Notes: generated by a model from the sequence alone, not told the origin. A stretch of DNA of 64,000 bases from RGIG5579 sp045541915 (GCA_045541915.1 JAZQJZ010000039.1:1-64000); one strand, 5' to 3'; counted from the first letter of the stretch, positions 1-9,343 are shown. A program made the numbers and translations.

Positions 1-92
1 AGACCTGTCTCACAATATCACTTAATATTCTTTTTTTGAGATAGTTTAATTTTAAAATATGTACTTCCGTTACGCACATTTTGAAAGTGCGT

Positions 93-190
93 AACCCACT
101 ATGACACTTTCAAGTAGAAAGTGTCAATTTTTATATAAAAACCGAAAAAGGGAGAACACTTCTTTACGAAGTGTCTCCCTTGGTGTCTTT
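93..190 (-). repeat. 3'-end repeat element, copy 1
   Basis: This roughly 98-base block is an inverted copy of 20982-21081. Shared parts are the AACCCACTATGACACTTTC run, the GAAAGTGTC arm, ATATAAAAA, the GGGAGAACACTTCTT arm and GGTGTCT. Relative to the gene it follows (addA, leftward) it lies in the same orientation as copy 2 relative to its gene, so it behaves as a 3'-end module carrying a terminator and a second hairpin. Confidence 0.8.
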
Positions 191-195
191 TTTTT
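148..195 (-). terminator. intrinsic terminator of addBA
   Basis: The arms AAGGGAGAACACTTC (148-162) and GAAGTGTCTCCCTT (168-181) pair with one bulged base. On the minus strand the A/T tract that would form the U-run lies beyond the stem. It sits about 25 bases past the addA stop and is part of the repeated 3'-end element. Confidence 0.65.
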
Positions 196-220
196 CGTTT
201 CAGCTAAAAGATACGCTTTT

Positions 221-3200
221 TTAACAGGGAATGGCTTTTTGGAGGGCAAAGGAATAGAGATATTTTGCCGTTACCTTTTTTCCGGTGAGCTTTTCCACCG
301 CCAGGCCGTAAAGCCAAAGCTGGCGGCTGTGCCGGGAAAGGAGGATCTTTTCTCCTTCTTCTCCCTTGACCCGATCGGTCTTAAAGTCCAAAAGGGAAAG
401 GGTGCCGTCCGGGTTTTCAAACCAGGCATCCACCACGCCCTGCACCAGCACTTCTCCCTTTCCAATGCCGATTTCCTCGGCGGAAAGGAGAACGTTGAAT
501 CTCTTTTCGTGCTCCACCAGGGGAGAAGACTTCATTTTTTCATAAAGAGGGGAAGAAAAGAAGGCGATCACCTTTTCCTTTTCCACCAGGGCCATATCCT
601 CCGGAGATAAGAAGCCCTGTTCCACCAGACGGGTAAATTCCCCTTCCGGATCCTGCTCCATGGCCTCGAAGGAGGCAAACTGCATCACCTGGTGCGTGGC
701 GGTACCGATCTTTTCTGCGCCGCTTTTTAACACACCCTTTTCAAAATCCATCAGCCTCCGGGGATAAAAGCCGGGCTCCTCCTCTTCCCGGCTGTCCCGA
801 AGAATCTGGGAAACGGAGAGCTTTTCCGGCAGGGTCTCTTCCATTCGGTTCTCATAGACAAAGCGGAGATTTTCCAAAACCTCTTCCGGGGAAAACAGGG
901 GAGAATCTTCCTTGGTTTCCTCCTGCCGGAAAAGGGTCATGGGGCCGGGAGAGGCAGTTTTCACCCGGAGGTTTCCCCAGAAGGCCTCGCCTCCCTGCTG
1001 CAGCACGCGCCGCACCGCCGGATCCTGGCGCAGAGCCAGAAGGATCATGGTAATGGGATTGGGGGCATTGGAAACCAAAAGGGAGGAAAGAAGTGGCGAA
1101 AGGGGCTTTTCGCCCACCAGAAGCAATTCTTTGGCAAGGGCCTCTCTCCTCTTTCCGGAAAAGGTGAGGATCAGCCTTGTTCTGGCACGGGTCAGAGCCA
1201 CGTAAAGGATCCTTTTTTCCTCCTCGATGGATTCCCGGTGGAGATTCAGCCTTGCCGCCTTGCGGCAAAGGGGATTCATCTTCGCTCTGCCGCCCAATTT
1301 GGGAACGGGCAGAAAAACGCCCATTTCCGGAGAGATGAGCATGGTGGTGCTTTCATCCTGATCGGGGAAGGCTTGTGCCAGAAAGGGGGTGAAGACCACA
1401 GGAAACTCCAGTCCCTTGGATTTGTGAACCGTGAGCAGCTGGACGCCTTGTCCGTTTCCTGCGCCGGGCAACTCGGCCTGATCCAGAAAGCGGCAAAATT
1501 CGCCCAGAGAGGCGATGCCCATTCCCTCGGCCTGCTCCACTGCCGCCAGAAGCGCTTCTTTCACTGCGCCCTTGGCAATGCCCTGGTTGGGGAACATTTC
1601 CTCCGGGGCAAAGCGACGGTAAAGAGAGAACAAAAAGGCCGAAAGGGAGATCTCCTTGGCTTCCCGGCGCATCCGGGAAAAGGTCTCCAGGGCTTCCAGG
1701 CATCGGTTTTGGGTCTGAAGGTTTTTTCCCTCCTTGGCGTAATGGCACAGGGCGGAATAAAAGCCCACACCCTTTTTTTCTTTTCGGATGCGATAAAGAT
1801 CGTCGGGGGAAAAGCGGAATGCCGGGGAAGAAAGGGCGCCCAGCAAGGGAATGTCCTGGGTGGGATTGTCCAGGGCAGAAAGGAGGGAGGTAACAAATAA
1901 ATATTCCGGTAGCTGCTTCAGATCATCGCCCTTTCCCAAAGAGGTGGGAATGTTCCGGGCGCTTAAGGCCTCCCGGATCCGGGCGGTCTGCATATGAGTG
2001 CGGCAGATCACCGCAATGTCCTTTGGCAAAAAGGCTTCTCCGGGGGCTTTTTCCTCCCGGCCGGAGAGCATTTCTCCGATGCGCTGGGCCACATAGGCCG
2101 CCTCGGCATTTTCCTCCCGGTCCGGGGAATCATCCTCGTCCCATTCCCCTTCCTCCACCAGAACAATTTCTGCCGGGTAGGTGTTTTCCCTCTTTTCCGA
2201 TTTCTTGGAGAAGCGAAGCCGATCCTCCTCTTGATAAAGAGAATCTGCTCCCGTTTCGTCCATTACCACCCGGAAGATCCGGTTTACCAGGTCAATGACC
2301 GATTCATCGCAACGGAAATTGTCCGAAAGGAGGATCTTTTGCATCCCGTCTCCCGGATGGGGATAGGTCTCCAGGCTATTTTTATATTCGGCAAACACCG
2401 AAGGGTCCGCGCCCCGGAACCGGTAAATGCTCTGCTTGGGGTCACCTACCAGAAAGCGCTTGCCCTTTTCCGATACTGCCCGGAAGATCATATCCTGGAT
2501 CCGGTTGGTATCCTGGTATTCGTCCACAAAGACCGCATCAAATTCTGCGGCAATTTTCTTTGCAAGAGGCGTCAAAACCCATTCTTCGCCCTGTTTCTCA
2601 TACAGAAGGGATAAGGTCATGTGCTCCAGATCGCCGTAATCCAAAACACCCTTTTTCCGTTTGGCCATGGCATATTCCCGGGCGGCCTCCTCGGTGACGG
2701 AAAGGAGCCTTCCCGTTAAGGAAAGCATTTCGTCCAGATCCTGGGTAAGTTCTGATTCGGCCCGGCAGAACAGGTCCTCATACAAGGCCAGAAGAGGCTT
2801 TTTCACCTTTTCATTGTGATTCTCCTGGCAGAGGGTCTTGATCTCCAATTCCTCCTCCGGGCATTTTCGCACCGTGGGGAGATTTTTTTCAAAGGTTTCC
2901 CGGAGTAAAAAGAGGGCGTCCATTCTCTTTCCCGAGGAAAGAAGCGTACAGCAGTCCTCCAGCGCCCGGCTTCTGTTTGCCAGCTCGTCCATGTAATATT
3001 CTCCCACCGCCTGGGTGTGATCCAGGGACTGGGAAAGATGGGAAAGCACAAGGCTTCCCTGACGGGTAAGAGAGATGGCATTCTGCACCAGAAGAAGGCC
3101 GAAGGGCGTATCAAAAAAGCTCTTTTTTCCCTCCCGGATCAGAAAAAGCTCTCCCTCCATTTTGCTTTGAAGAGAGTGGAACAGAGAAAGAAAGCCAGGA

Positions 3201-3757
3201 TAAGAGGACGCCTTTTTCTCTAAGCTCACAATGGCCCCGGCAAGGCCGGAGGAATCCCTGGCATTTCCAAATAGCCGGTAAAGGGCTTCCTTTTCCTCTT
3301 CCGTGGCATTGTCTTTCCGGGAGAAGAAGGCTTCAATGGCCTGGTCTGCCGCCTTTTTTTGCATCAGATCGGCTTCTTCCTGGGAGGCAATGCGAATTTT
3401 TTCACCCAAGTCCAATTCCTTTTTGTGTTCCCGGATGAGAGAAAAGGCAAAGGAGTGAATGGTGGAGATCTGCGCCCGGGAAAGGCGAAACAGCTGCCTT
3501 GTCAGGTGCTTTCTGTTTTCTCCCTCTCCGGCTTTTTCCGAAAGGGCAGAAAGAAGCCGCCCCTCTAATTCTCCGGCGGCGTCCCGGGTGAAGGTCACCA
3601 CGGCCAGGCGCGCCGCATCCACGCCGTCCTCTTCGGATAACAGGGAAACCAGGCGCTGGGTTAGAACGGCGGTTTTTCCGCTGCCGGCGGCGGCGATCAC
3701 CGCCAGATCCTTACCTCTGGAGGAAATGGCGCTTTCCTGTGCTTTGGTCCATTCCAT
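221..3757 (-). CDS. addA: ATP-dependent helicase/nuclease subunit A (AddA)
   Basis: AddA is the helicase-nuclease subunit of AddAB, which resects double-strand breaks for RecA-dependent repair in Firmicutes. The protein has about 1178 residues, normal for the family. Near the N terminus is the Walker A motif AAAGSGKTAVL, and mid-protein the superfamily 1 motif VDEYQDTN. The helicase motifs continue through QLLTVHKSKGLEFP. The C-terminal RecB-type nuclease shows VQGVVDAW, then LLDFKTDR and the QLWLYG segment, so the active site looks intact. I prefer ATG at 3757, which overlaps the addB stop (TGATG) and has AAAGGGGGG about nine bases upstream; an in-frame GTG lies at 3760. It is co-transcribed with addB and followed by the terminator at 148-195. 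Confidence 0.96.
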   Translation of the reverse strand: MEWTKAQESAISSRGKDLAVIAAAGSGKTAVLTQRLVSLLSEEDGVDAARLAVVTFTRDAAGELEGRLLSALSEKAGEGENRKHLTRQLFRLSRAQISTIHSFAFSLIREHKKELDLGEKIRIASQEEADLMQKKAADQAIEAFFSRKDNATEEEKEALYRLFGNARDSSGLAGAIVSLEKKASSYPGFLSLFHSLQSKMEGELFLIREGKKSFFDTPFGLLLVQNAISLTRQGSLVLSHLSQSLDHTQAVGEYYMDELANRSRALEDCCTLLSSGKRMDALFLLRETFEKNLPTVRKCPEEELEIKTLCQENHNEKVKKPLLALYEDLFCRAESELTQDLDEMLSLTGRLLSVTEEAAREYAMAKRKKGVLDYGDLEHMTLSLLYEKQGEEWVLTPLAKKIAAEFDAVFVDEYQDTNRIQDMIFRAVSEKGKRFLVGDPKQSIYRFRGADPSVFAEYKNSLETYPHPGDGMQKILLSDNFRCDESVIDLVNRIFRVVMDETGADSLYQEEDRLRFSKKSEKRENTYPAEIVLVEEGEWDEDDSPDREENAEAAYVAQRIGEMLSGREEKAPGEAFLPKDIAVICRTHMQTARIREALSARNIPTSLGKGDDLKQLPEYLFVTSLLSALDNPTQDIPLLGALSSPAFRFSPDDLYRIRKEKKGVGFYSALCHYAKEGKNLQTQNRCLEALETFSRMRREAKEISLSAFLFSLYRRFAPEEMFPNQGIAKGAVKEALLAAVEQAEGMGIASLGEFCRFLDQAELPGAGNGQGVQLLTVHKSKGLEFPVVFTPFLAQAFPDQDESTTMLISPEMGVFLPVPKLGGRAKMNPLCRKAARLNLHRESIEEEKRILYVALTRARTRLILTFSGKRREALAKELLLVGEKPLSPLLSSLLVSNAPNPITMILLALRQDPAVRRVLQQGGEAFWGNLRVKTASPGPMTLFRQEETKEDSPLFSPEEVLENLRFVYENRMEETLPEKLSVSQILRDSREEEEPGFYPRRLMDFEKGVLKSGAEKIGTATHQVMQFASFEAMEQDPEGEFTRLVEQGFLSPEDMALVEKEKVIAFFSSPLYEKMKSSPLVEHEKRFNVLLSAEEIGIGKGEVLVQGVVDAWFENPDGTLSLLDFKTDRVKGEEGEKILLSRHSRQLWLYGLAVEKLTGKKVTAKYLYSFALQKAIPC

Positions 3758-6700
3758 CACATATTTCCCCCCTTTCCGAAAATTTCATCCTCCGTCAGCC
3801 CCTCCCGATAAGGTCGGTAAGAGGAAGAGGATCGTTTGCAAATGGGAAGATGCTCGCACCAGGCGCAGGGGTCGATTTTTCGCTTGGCGGAAAAGAGGGG
3901 GTTTTCCTCGATCCGGCCGTCCTTGATCTCCTCTGCCATCCGGGCAAAATCCCGTTCTACCTTTTGTTTTAAAAGACCCAGCTTTTCCAGGGTGATCAGA
4001 TTTCCCTTTCCGGCCTTTCGCTTGCTGTTCCAGGCAAAGGGGATAAAGGCACCGCGGCCATCCGGATCCTGGGCGGAAAGAAGCTCCGCGTCCTCCACCA
4101 GAAGACCCTCTCTGCCGAGGGAAAGATAGGGCTTTTCCTCCACCGTTTCCAGATCGGACCGGGTCTGGCAGTTTTTGATTTGGTCCATTCCGTTCAGATA
4201 CAAAATGGAAGCCGGCATTGCCGGGCCTGCGCCCTCTGTCATGGGCCGCCCCCACAGAGCAAACAGGTAAAGGAGCATCTGCAGATCCAGTCCGTTTGCC
4301 ACATGGTTTAAGTTGAATTCGTGTCCGCCGGTTTTGTAATCCACCACGCGAATATAGTCCTGGCCGCCCTTTCCCCGGTAAAGATCCACCCGGTCAATGG
4401 TACCGAAAAGACGGAGCTTTTTCCCGTCCTTTAAGGGAATTTCAAAGGCGCCGCCCAGATCGGTCAATTCCTTTTCAAAATAAAGGGGCTGGAACAGGGA
4501 AACGGAAAACTCCTCCTGAAGCTGCTTTAAGATCAAAAGGGTGCTTCGCTGGATTTGCTTGAGCTGCATGGCAAGGCTTCCCGGGATCTCCTCCCCGGCA
4601 AAGCGGCGCACCGCCTCCTGACAGGCCAGACGGTTTTCTTCCTTCAATTCCTCCGGGGTCAGATCCGAAAGGGTTTTTCCCTTTGCGGCAAGGCCTGACA
4701 GCACCTTTTCCAGCACCTCGTGCACAAAGGAGCCGGTGATATTGGCGCCAAAGGTGGCAGGAGTGGCCTTTTTTGCCTCCAGAAGATAACGGGCAAAATA
4801 GGAGAAGCGGCAATAGGAGTATTTCTCCAGCCGGGAATAGGTCATGGAAATGTCACTGTCCCCATAAGGCTTTTCCTCTACGAGAGCATAGCCTCCCTTT
4901 CCGTAAGCCTTCCCCGAAAGGGCGGAAAGCACCCGGTCGTGAAAGGCATCATCTTCCAGAAAATAATCGGAAAGGGCCCGGACCAGGGGGGTATCCTCCC
5001 CGGCGTGGGCGATCAGATACCGGAAGGCGCTCTCCTTTGTGGAGGGGGGCAAAAGATCTCTTTGATAAGGCTCTTTTTTTACTTTTAATGAGGGAAAGAG
5101 GGCCTGAACCCGTTTTCCGAATACGGAAAGGGCGCCTTTTTTTCCGTCCTCACCCCCGCTGGCGCAGGTGTAAGTGAGAAAGAGATTTTCCCGGGCGAAG
5201 GCAGTGGCAAGATAGAAGAGAAAGATCTCCTGATCCCCGGCCTTTTCCCCGTAGGATAAGGGATAGCCCAGATCCCAAAGGGTCTGTCTTTCCCGGTCAC
5301 TGAAAAATCGACCCTTGGGAGCCTCTGCCGGGAAAATACCGGCGGAAAGGGAAATGAGGAAAATATGCTTGGCCCGATAGGGGCGGGAAAAGCCCACCTC
5401 GCCCATCTGCACCCGGTCCTGTCCGGGGGGCAGAGACCCGGGCAGAGAGCCGGAAAGGGAAAGGGTCAGAAGGTTCAAAAAGCCCTCTGCATCTCCCTTT
5501 TCCCCTCCCAGGGTACGGGCAATGCCGGAAAGACGCTCCAAAACCGTGTTCCAATTCCGCACTTCTTCTCCGGCCTTTTCCCAAAGACCCAGCTTTTTGT
5601 ATTCTGAAACGGCCTCGCTACTTTCCTTTTCCGCTCCGATCTGAACCAAAAAGGACACCAGTGCCGATATTTTTTCTTCGTTGGTTCCCTCCGCCAGGGC
5701 AAAGGAAAGGCCCCGCAAGGGCGTAAAGATCCGTTTTTTGGCCCGGTTCACCAAATCCAATTCCTCTTTTTGAGAGGGAGAAAGGGTGGGCAGATACCCA
5801 TCCGGGTTCATCACAAAGTCTTTCCCGTCCAGAATGCTTCTGCCGGAAAGAGACCAGGTGGCAATGTATTTTTCCAGGTAAAACCGCTCCCCGTCCGGGC
5901 AGGAAAAAACGCCGTAATGCAGGTATTCCCGGATCTGGTCCTGGGTGGGATAGCCGGTGGCGATCTGCACTGCCAGAAGCACGGTTCGCGCCAGGGGCGA
6001 GGTGGAAAGAGGCTTCTTTTCATCCAAAAAGACCGGAATCCCCTCCTCCTCCAGGGTGAGGGTGAAGATCTCGCTGGGCTTACCCCGGTAAAAAATAGCA
6101 ATGTCCCGCCAGGCGGCACCCTTTTTCACCAGATCTCGACAGGTCTGGGCTACAAAAGAAGCCTGGTCTGCCTCCGTAAGACACGGGGTGATGGAGATGC
6201 CGTCAGGCTCGCCGCAAAAGGGCTTTTCTCCCAGGGTGATATGTTCTCTCAAAAAGGAAAGGGCGCCCCCGTCCTCCGGACAGGAAAGGGTCACATCCTC
6301 CACCCGGCAGTGGATCTCCTGTGCCATTTTCAGGATTCTTCTGGCGGAAAGCAGAGGCCCCGAAAAGGTGGAGGGCTCTTTTTTCCGGGCCACAAAGGAA
6401 ACGGCCACCGTCTTTGCCTGGCAAAGAATTTGCCGAATCAGCTTTTCCTGAGGGGAGGTAAAGTCCCAGAAGCGGTCCAGGATCACCGTGCAGTCCCGGA
6501 AAAAGGGGAATTCGGCCAAAATGCCGGCCAGACGCTCCTCTTCCTCCATCGGATCGGAAAACCGCTTTTCCACCTCCTGGCGGAACCAGGTGCGAAGGGT
6601 GTGGATCTCTCCCAGCTTATGGGTCAGGGTCTGATCCAGGCCGCCGCGCTCTGTGAGGGCTTCAATGGCCGGGGCATCCAGCCCCGCCAGACGCACCTCT

Positions 6701-7068
6701 TCCATTTCCTCCAGAAGGGCCTGGACCGTATCCGGATCGGATTTTTGGGGAAAATAAGAAAGGGCAGAGCCTTTTTTCTCCATCAAATGGGCCAGGATCA
6801 GCTTTTTTTCCTCCTCGGTTACACTTCTTCCCGAAAGGGATCCGAAGGAACGGAGAACAATGTTGGAAAGACGGGAAAAATTGGTGACCTCCACAAGGCT
6901 TGAGACCCGGTTTCCGCAAAGGGTCACCAGATCCCGTTCATACCCGGCAGTGGCCTGCTCCGGTACGATCACAAAGACTCTTTCGCCCCGGTCAAAGGCT
7001 TCTTTTACAAGTCCCTGCAAATATTTTGTTTTGCCGCTGCCCATAGGGCCGATCACACGGTAAAGCAT
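3757..7068 (-). CDS. addB: ATP-dependent helicase/deoxyribonuclease subunit B (AddB)
   Basis: AddB is the partner of AddA; it carries a second nuclease and recognises Chi through a degenerate helicase fold. The 1103-residue protein begins MLYRVIGPMGSGKTKYL with a Walker A motif. The nuclease motif VVDYKTGG lies in the C-terminal fifth. The iron-sulfur staple that encloses the nuclease is recognisable: one Cys in KYSYCRF and three near the end in CAWCEHLPIC. The start ATG has GGAGGA seven bases upstream. It is the first gene of the addBA operon, driven by the promoter at 7099-7127, and its stop overlaps the addA start. Confidence 0.95.
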   Translation of the reverse strand: MLYRVIGPMGSGKTKYLQGLVKEAFDRGERVFVIVPEQATAGYERDLVTLCGNRVSSLVEVTNFSRLSNIVLRSFGSLSGRSVTEEEKKLILAHLMEKKGSALSYFPQKSDPDTVQALLEEMEEVRLAGLDAPAIEALTERGGLDQTLTHKLGEIHTLRTWFRQEVEKRFSDPMEEEERLAGILAEFPFFRDCTVILDRFWDFTSPQEKLIRQILCQAKTVAVSFVARKKEPSTFSGPLLSARRILKMAQEIHCRVEDVTLSCPEDGGALSFLREHITLGEKPFCGEPDGISITPCLTEADQASFVAQTCRDLVKKGAAWRDIAIFYRGKPSEIFTLTLEEEGIPVFLDEKKPLSTSPLARTVLLAVQIATGYPTQDQIREYLHYGVFSCPDGERFYLEKYIATWSLSGRSILDGKDFVMNPDGYLPTLSPSQKEELDLVNRAKKRIFTPLRGLSFALAEGTNEEKISALVSFLVQIGAEKESSEAVSEYKKLGLWEKAGEEVRNWNTVLERLSGIARTLGGEKGDAEGFLNLLTLSLSGSLPGSLPPGQDRVQMGEVGFSRPYRAKHIFLISLSAGIFPAEAPKGRFFSDRERQTLWDLGYPLSYGEKAGDQEIFLFYLATAFARENLFLTYTCASGGEDGKKGALSVFGKRVQALFPSLKVKKEPYQRDLLPPSTKESAFRYLIAHAGEDTPLVRALSDYFLEDDAFHDRVLSALSGKAYGKGGYALVEEKPYGDSDISMTYSRLEKYSYCRFSYFARYLLEAKKATPATFGANITGSFVHEVLEKVLSGLAAKGKTLSDLTPEELKEENRLACQEAVRRFAGEEIPGSLAMQLKQIQRSTLLILKQLQEEFSVSLFQPLYFEKELTDLGGAFEIPLKDGKKLRLFGTIDRVDLYRGKGGQDYIRVVDYKTGGHEFNLNHVANGLDLQMLLYLFALWGRPMTEGAGPAMPASILYLNGMDQIKNCQTRSDLETVEEKPYLSLGREGLLVEDAELLSAQDPDGRGAFIPFAWNSKRKAGKGNLITLEKLGLLKQKVERDFARMAEEIKDGRIEENPLFSAKRKIDPCAWCEHLPICKRSSSSYRPYREGLTEDEIFGKGGNM

Positions 7069-7098
7069 CCCCGATCCTCCGATTTTTTTCTTCCTTTA

Positions 7099-7127
7099 AT
7101 GATAACACACCGTCTTGTTTTTTGCAA
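7099..7127 (-). promoter_or_regulatory. sigma-A-type promoter of addBA
   Basis: On the minus strand TTGCAA (7122-7127), a 17-base spacer and TATCAT (7099-7104) precede the addB start by about 30 bases. The palindromic TTGCAA form of the -35 box recurs at several other promoters here. Confidence 0.6.
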
Positions 7128-7170
7128 ATCTTTTACCAAAAAAACAAAAGACTTCTTCTTTCCCTTGGGA

Positions 7171-7176
7171 TACAAT
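7171..7176 (+). promoter_or_regulatory. possible -10 box of nagB
   Basis: TACAAT lies 42 bases before the nagB start. No convincing -35 box is found at 16-18 bases, so the promoter may need an activator or may be misplaced. Confidence 0.3.
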
Positions 7177-7217
7177 AAGGGACGGAATTTGTAGAAAAAA
7201 GAAAAAAAGGAACGATT

Positions 7218-7979
7218 ATGAAAATGAGAGAGATTTTTTTGGAATCCAAGGGCATTTCCGTTTACGTTTTTCAAACAGAAGAAGAGATCGGTCGGTACGC
7301 TTGCAGCCTGGTAGCAGAGGCCATTCGCTCCAAGCCCCAGTTCCGTCTGGGTCTTGCCACCGGCTCCTCCCCGGTCCCCCTTTACCGTGAGTTGATCCGG
7401 GAGCATCAGAAGGGCAATTTGACCTTTGCCGGCGTGAAGACCTATAACCTGGATGAGTATTATCCCATTGACACCACCTCTCCTCAGAGCTTTCTGGGCT
7501 TTATGAGAGAAAACCTCTTTGATCACATCGATCTTCCGGAAGAGGCCATTCACATTCCCAACGGCCAGGCTCCCGATGCCGATGAGGAAGCCAAGCGCTA
7601 TGAGAGAGAATTGAACTGCGCCGGCAACCGGGACATTCAGATCCTGGGCATCGGCTCCGACGGGCACATCGGCTTTAACGAGCCCGGCGATGTGTTCCCC
7701 TATGAAACCCATTCCACCCAGCTGACCCAGCAGACCATTCAGGACAATTCCCGTTTCTTTGACGATATTTCCCAAGTGCCCACCAAGGCCATCACCATGG
7801 GCATCGGCGGCATTATGAAGGCGCGTCAGTGCATCCTCATTGCCACCGGCAAGAATAAGGCACAGGCCATTCACGATGCCCTCCTGGAGGATCCCAATCC
7901 CGCTTGTCAGGGAAGCATTCTCCAGTTCCATCCCAATACTGTGTTCCTCCTGGACGAGGAAGCCGCATCTATGCTGTAA
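7218..7979 (+). CDS. nagB: glucosamine-6-phosphate deaminase
   Basis: NagB converts glucosamine 6-phosphate to fructose 6-phosphate and ammonia, the last step of amino-sugar catabolism. The 253-residue protein has the family signatures LGLATGSSPVPLY near residue 45, the YNLDEYY active-site segment, and GIGSDGHIGFNEPG near residue 140. The start ATG has AAAGGAA upstream. It stands alone between the divergent addB and its own terminator at 7986-8014. No other nag gene is adjacent, and no glmS-type ribozyme or riboswitch was recognised in the short leader. Confidence 0.96.
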   Translation: MKMREIFLESKGISVYVFQTEEEIGRYACSLVAEAIRSKPQFRLGLATGSSPVPLYRELIREHQKGNLTFAGVKTYNLDEYYPIDTTSPQSFLGFMRENLFDHIDLPEEAIHIPNGQAPDADEEAKRYERELNCAGNRDIQILGIGSDGHIGFNEPGDVFPYETHSTQLTQQTIQDNSRFFDDISQVPTKAITMGIGGIMKARQCILIATGKNKAQAIHDALLEDPNPACQGSILQFHPNTVFLLDEEAASML

Positions 7980-7985
7980 AAAATG

Positions 7986-8014
7986 AAAGACGGAAGAGAA
8001 GCTCTTCCGTCTTT
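7986..8014 (+). terminator. intrinsic terminator of nagB
   Basis: A 13-bp stem (AAAGACGGAAGAG at 7986-7998 with CTCTTCCGTCTTT at 8002-8014) and a three-base loop are followed by a T-run. A second small palindrome, GCGCAAGCGC near 8025, precedes another T-run and may be a backup. Confidence 0.85.
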
Positions 8015-8112
8015 TTTTTGGAGAGCGCAAGCGCCTTTTTTGCCAAAGCAAAAGACTTATCACTTGGGGAAAAGGAATGCATACAATATAAGGAAAGAGC
8101 GCAAAAATCTGA

Positions 8113-8160
8113 ACTATCGGTAGAGTTCACAAAAAAGAAACATTTAATTCTACCGATAGT
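8113..8160. promoter_or_regulatory. 12-bp inverted repeat upstream of the serC promoter
   Basis: ACTATCGGTAGA (8113-8124) and TCTACCGATAGT (8149-8160) are perfect reverse complements separated by 24 bases. The right arm ends 13 bases before the -35 box, where an activator or looping repressor would bind. It lies outside the transcript of that promoter, so it is unlikely to act as RNA. Confidence 0.55.
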
Positions 8161-8173
8161 GGAGAAATCGGCC

Positions 8174-8202
8174 TTGACTTTGCCCTTGGCGCGCGCTATA
8201 AT
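8174..8202 (+). promoter_or_regulatory. strong promoter of the serC-MBL operon
   Basis: TTGACT (8174-8179), a 17-base spacer and a consensus TATAAT (8197-8202) lie 55 bases before the serC start. No other strong promoter was noticed within the following 12 kb of same-strand genes. Confidence 0.8.
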
Positions 8203-8257
8203 TGACGCAATGTGAAAAAATGAAGCAAAATTTGCATATTCTTAAGGAGAAAAAACA

Positions 8258-9343
8258 ATGAACCGCGTTTACAACTATTCTGCAGGCCCTTCCATGCTGC
8301 CCCTTTCCGTTTTGGAGACCGCAGCCCGGGAAATGACGGATTTTCAAGGCACCGGCATGAGCGTCATGGAAATGAGCCATCGCTCCAAAGCATACGATGC
8401 CATCATCCGCGAGGCCTTTGATACCTTCCGCCGGGTGATGAACGTTCCCGAAAACTACAAGATCCTGTTCTTGCAGGGCGGCGCCTCCACCCAGTTTGCC
8501 GCCGTTCCGCTGAATCTGATGAAGACGGGCAAGGCAGATTATGTGGTCAGCGGTGAATTTTCCGGCAAGACCTATAAGGAAGCCAAAAAATACGGTGATG
8601 TGAAGCTGGTTGCCACCAGTGAGGATACCAATTTTGACCGCATCCCCACCTTCACCAAGGACGATATCCGTCCCGATGCGGATTATGTTCACATCTGCTA
8701 TAACAACACCATTTTCGGCACCCATTTCAACCAGATCCCCGATACCGGATCGGTTCCCCTGGTGTGCGATATGTCCAGCTGCATTATGTCCGAGCCCATT
8801 GATTTTACCAAGTTCGGTATGGTCTATGCCGGCGCACAGAAGAACATTGGACCGGCAGGTTTGACGGTGGTGGTCATCCGCGAGGATCTCATGGGCCATG
8901 CCCGTCCCGAAACGCCCACCATGCTGGATTACAAGGTGATGGCCGATGCCGATTCCATGTATAACACCCCCCCTTGCTATGCCATTTATGTGGCAGGGCT
9001 TGTGTTCAAGTGGGTGGAGGCCCTGGGCGGTGTGGAAAAAATGAACCAGATCAACCGGGACAAGGCCGAAATTTTGTATCGCGCCATTGAAGAAACCAGC
9101 CTCTTCCACCTCCACGCACAGAAGGAAAGTCGCTCTCTGATGAACGTGACCTTCCGTACGGGGGATGCGGATCTGGATAAGAAATTTGTTGCCGCCGCCG
9201 CAGAAAGAGGAATGGTATCCCTGGCCGGCCACCGGAAGGTGGGCGGTATGCGCGCCTCCATTTACAATGCCATGCCTGTGGAGGGTGTGGAAAAACTGGC
9301 CGCCTTCATCAAGGAGTTTGATGCCGCCGGCGGTGAAATTTAA
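8258..9343 (+). CDS. serC: phosphoserine aminotransferase
   Basis: SerC transaminates 3-phosphohydroxypyruvate to phosphoserine in serine synthesis, using PLP. The 361 residues fit the family. It opens RVYNYSAGPSMLP, shows the phosphate-binding LFLQGGAS segment, and has the PLP lysine in YAGAQKNIGPAG. The ATG has AAGGAG upstream. It is first in a long operon and directly precedes serA, so the two central serine-pathway steps are paired. No serB is in view. The palindrome at 8113-8160 may regulate it. Confidence 0.96.
   Translation: MNRVYNYSAGPSMLPLSVLETAAREMTDFQGTGMSVMEMSHRSKAYDAIIREAFDTFRRVMNVPENYKILFLQGGASTQFAAVPLNLMKTGKADYVVSGEFSGKTYKEAKKYGDVKLVATSEDTNFDRIPTFTKDDIRPDADYVHICYNNTIFGTHFNQIPDTGSVPLVCDMSSCIMSEPIDFTKFGMVYAGAQKNIGPAGLTVVVIREDLMGHARPETPTMLDYKVMADADSMYNTPPCYAIYVAGLVFKWVEALGGVEKMNQINRDKAEILYRAIEETSLFHLHAQKESRSLMNVTFRTGDADLDKKFVAAAAERGMVSLAGHRKVGGMRASIYNAMPVEGVEKLAAFIKEFDAAGGEI

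Larger units (their letters stand above)
1..220. repeat. hairpin mosaic downstream of addA, no gene
   Basis: No coding region is supported in this left-edge stretch. It holds a lone ATATCAC at 15-21 (the unit of the array at 21142-21318), a perfect 9-bp hairpin at 69-77/87-95, a second 9-bp hairpin at 103-111/117-125, and the addA terminator at 148-195. The same parts, in the opposite orientation, occur after the MBL gene near 21 kb, so this is probably the end of a similar composite that continues outside the window. Confidence 0.75.
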
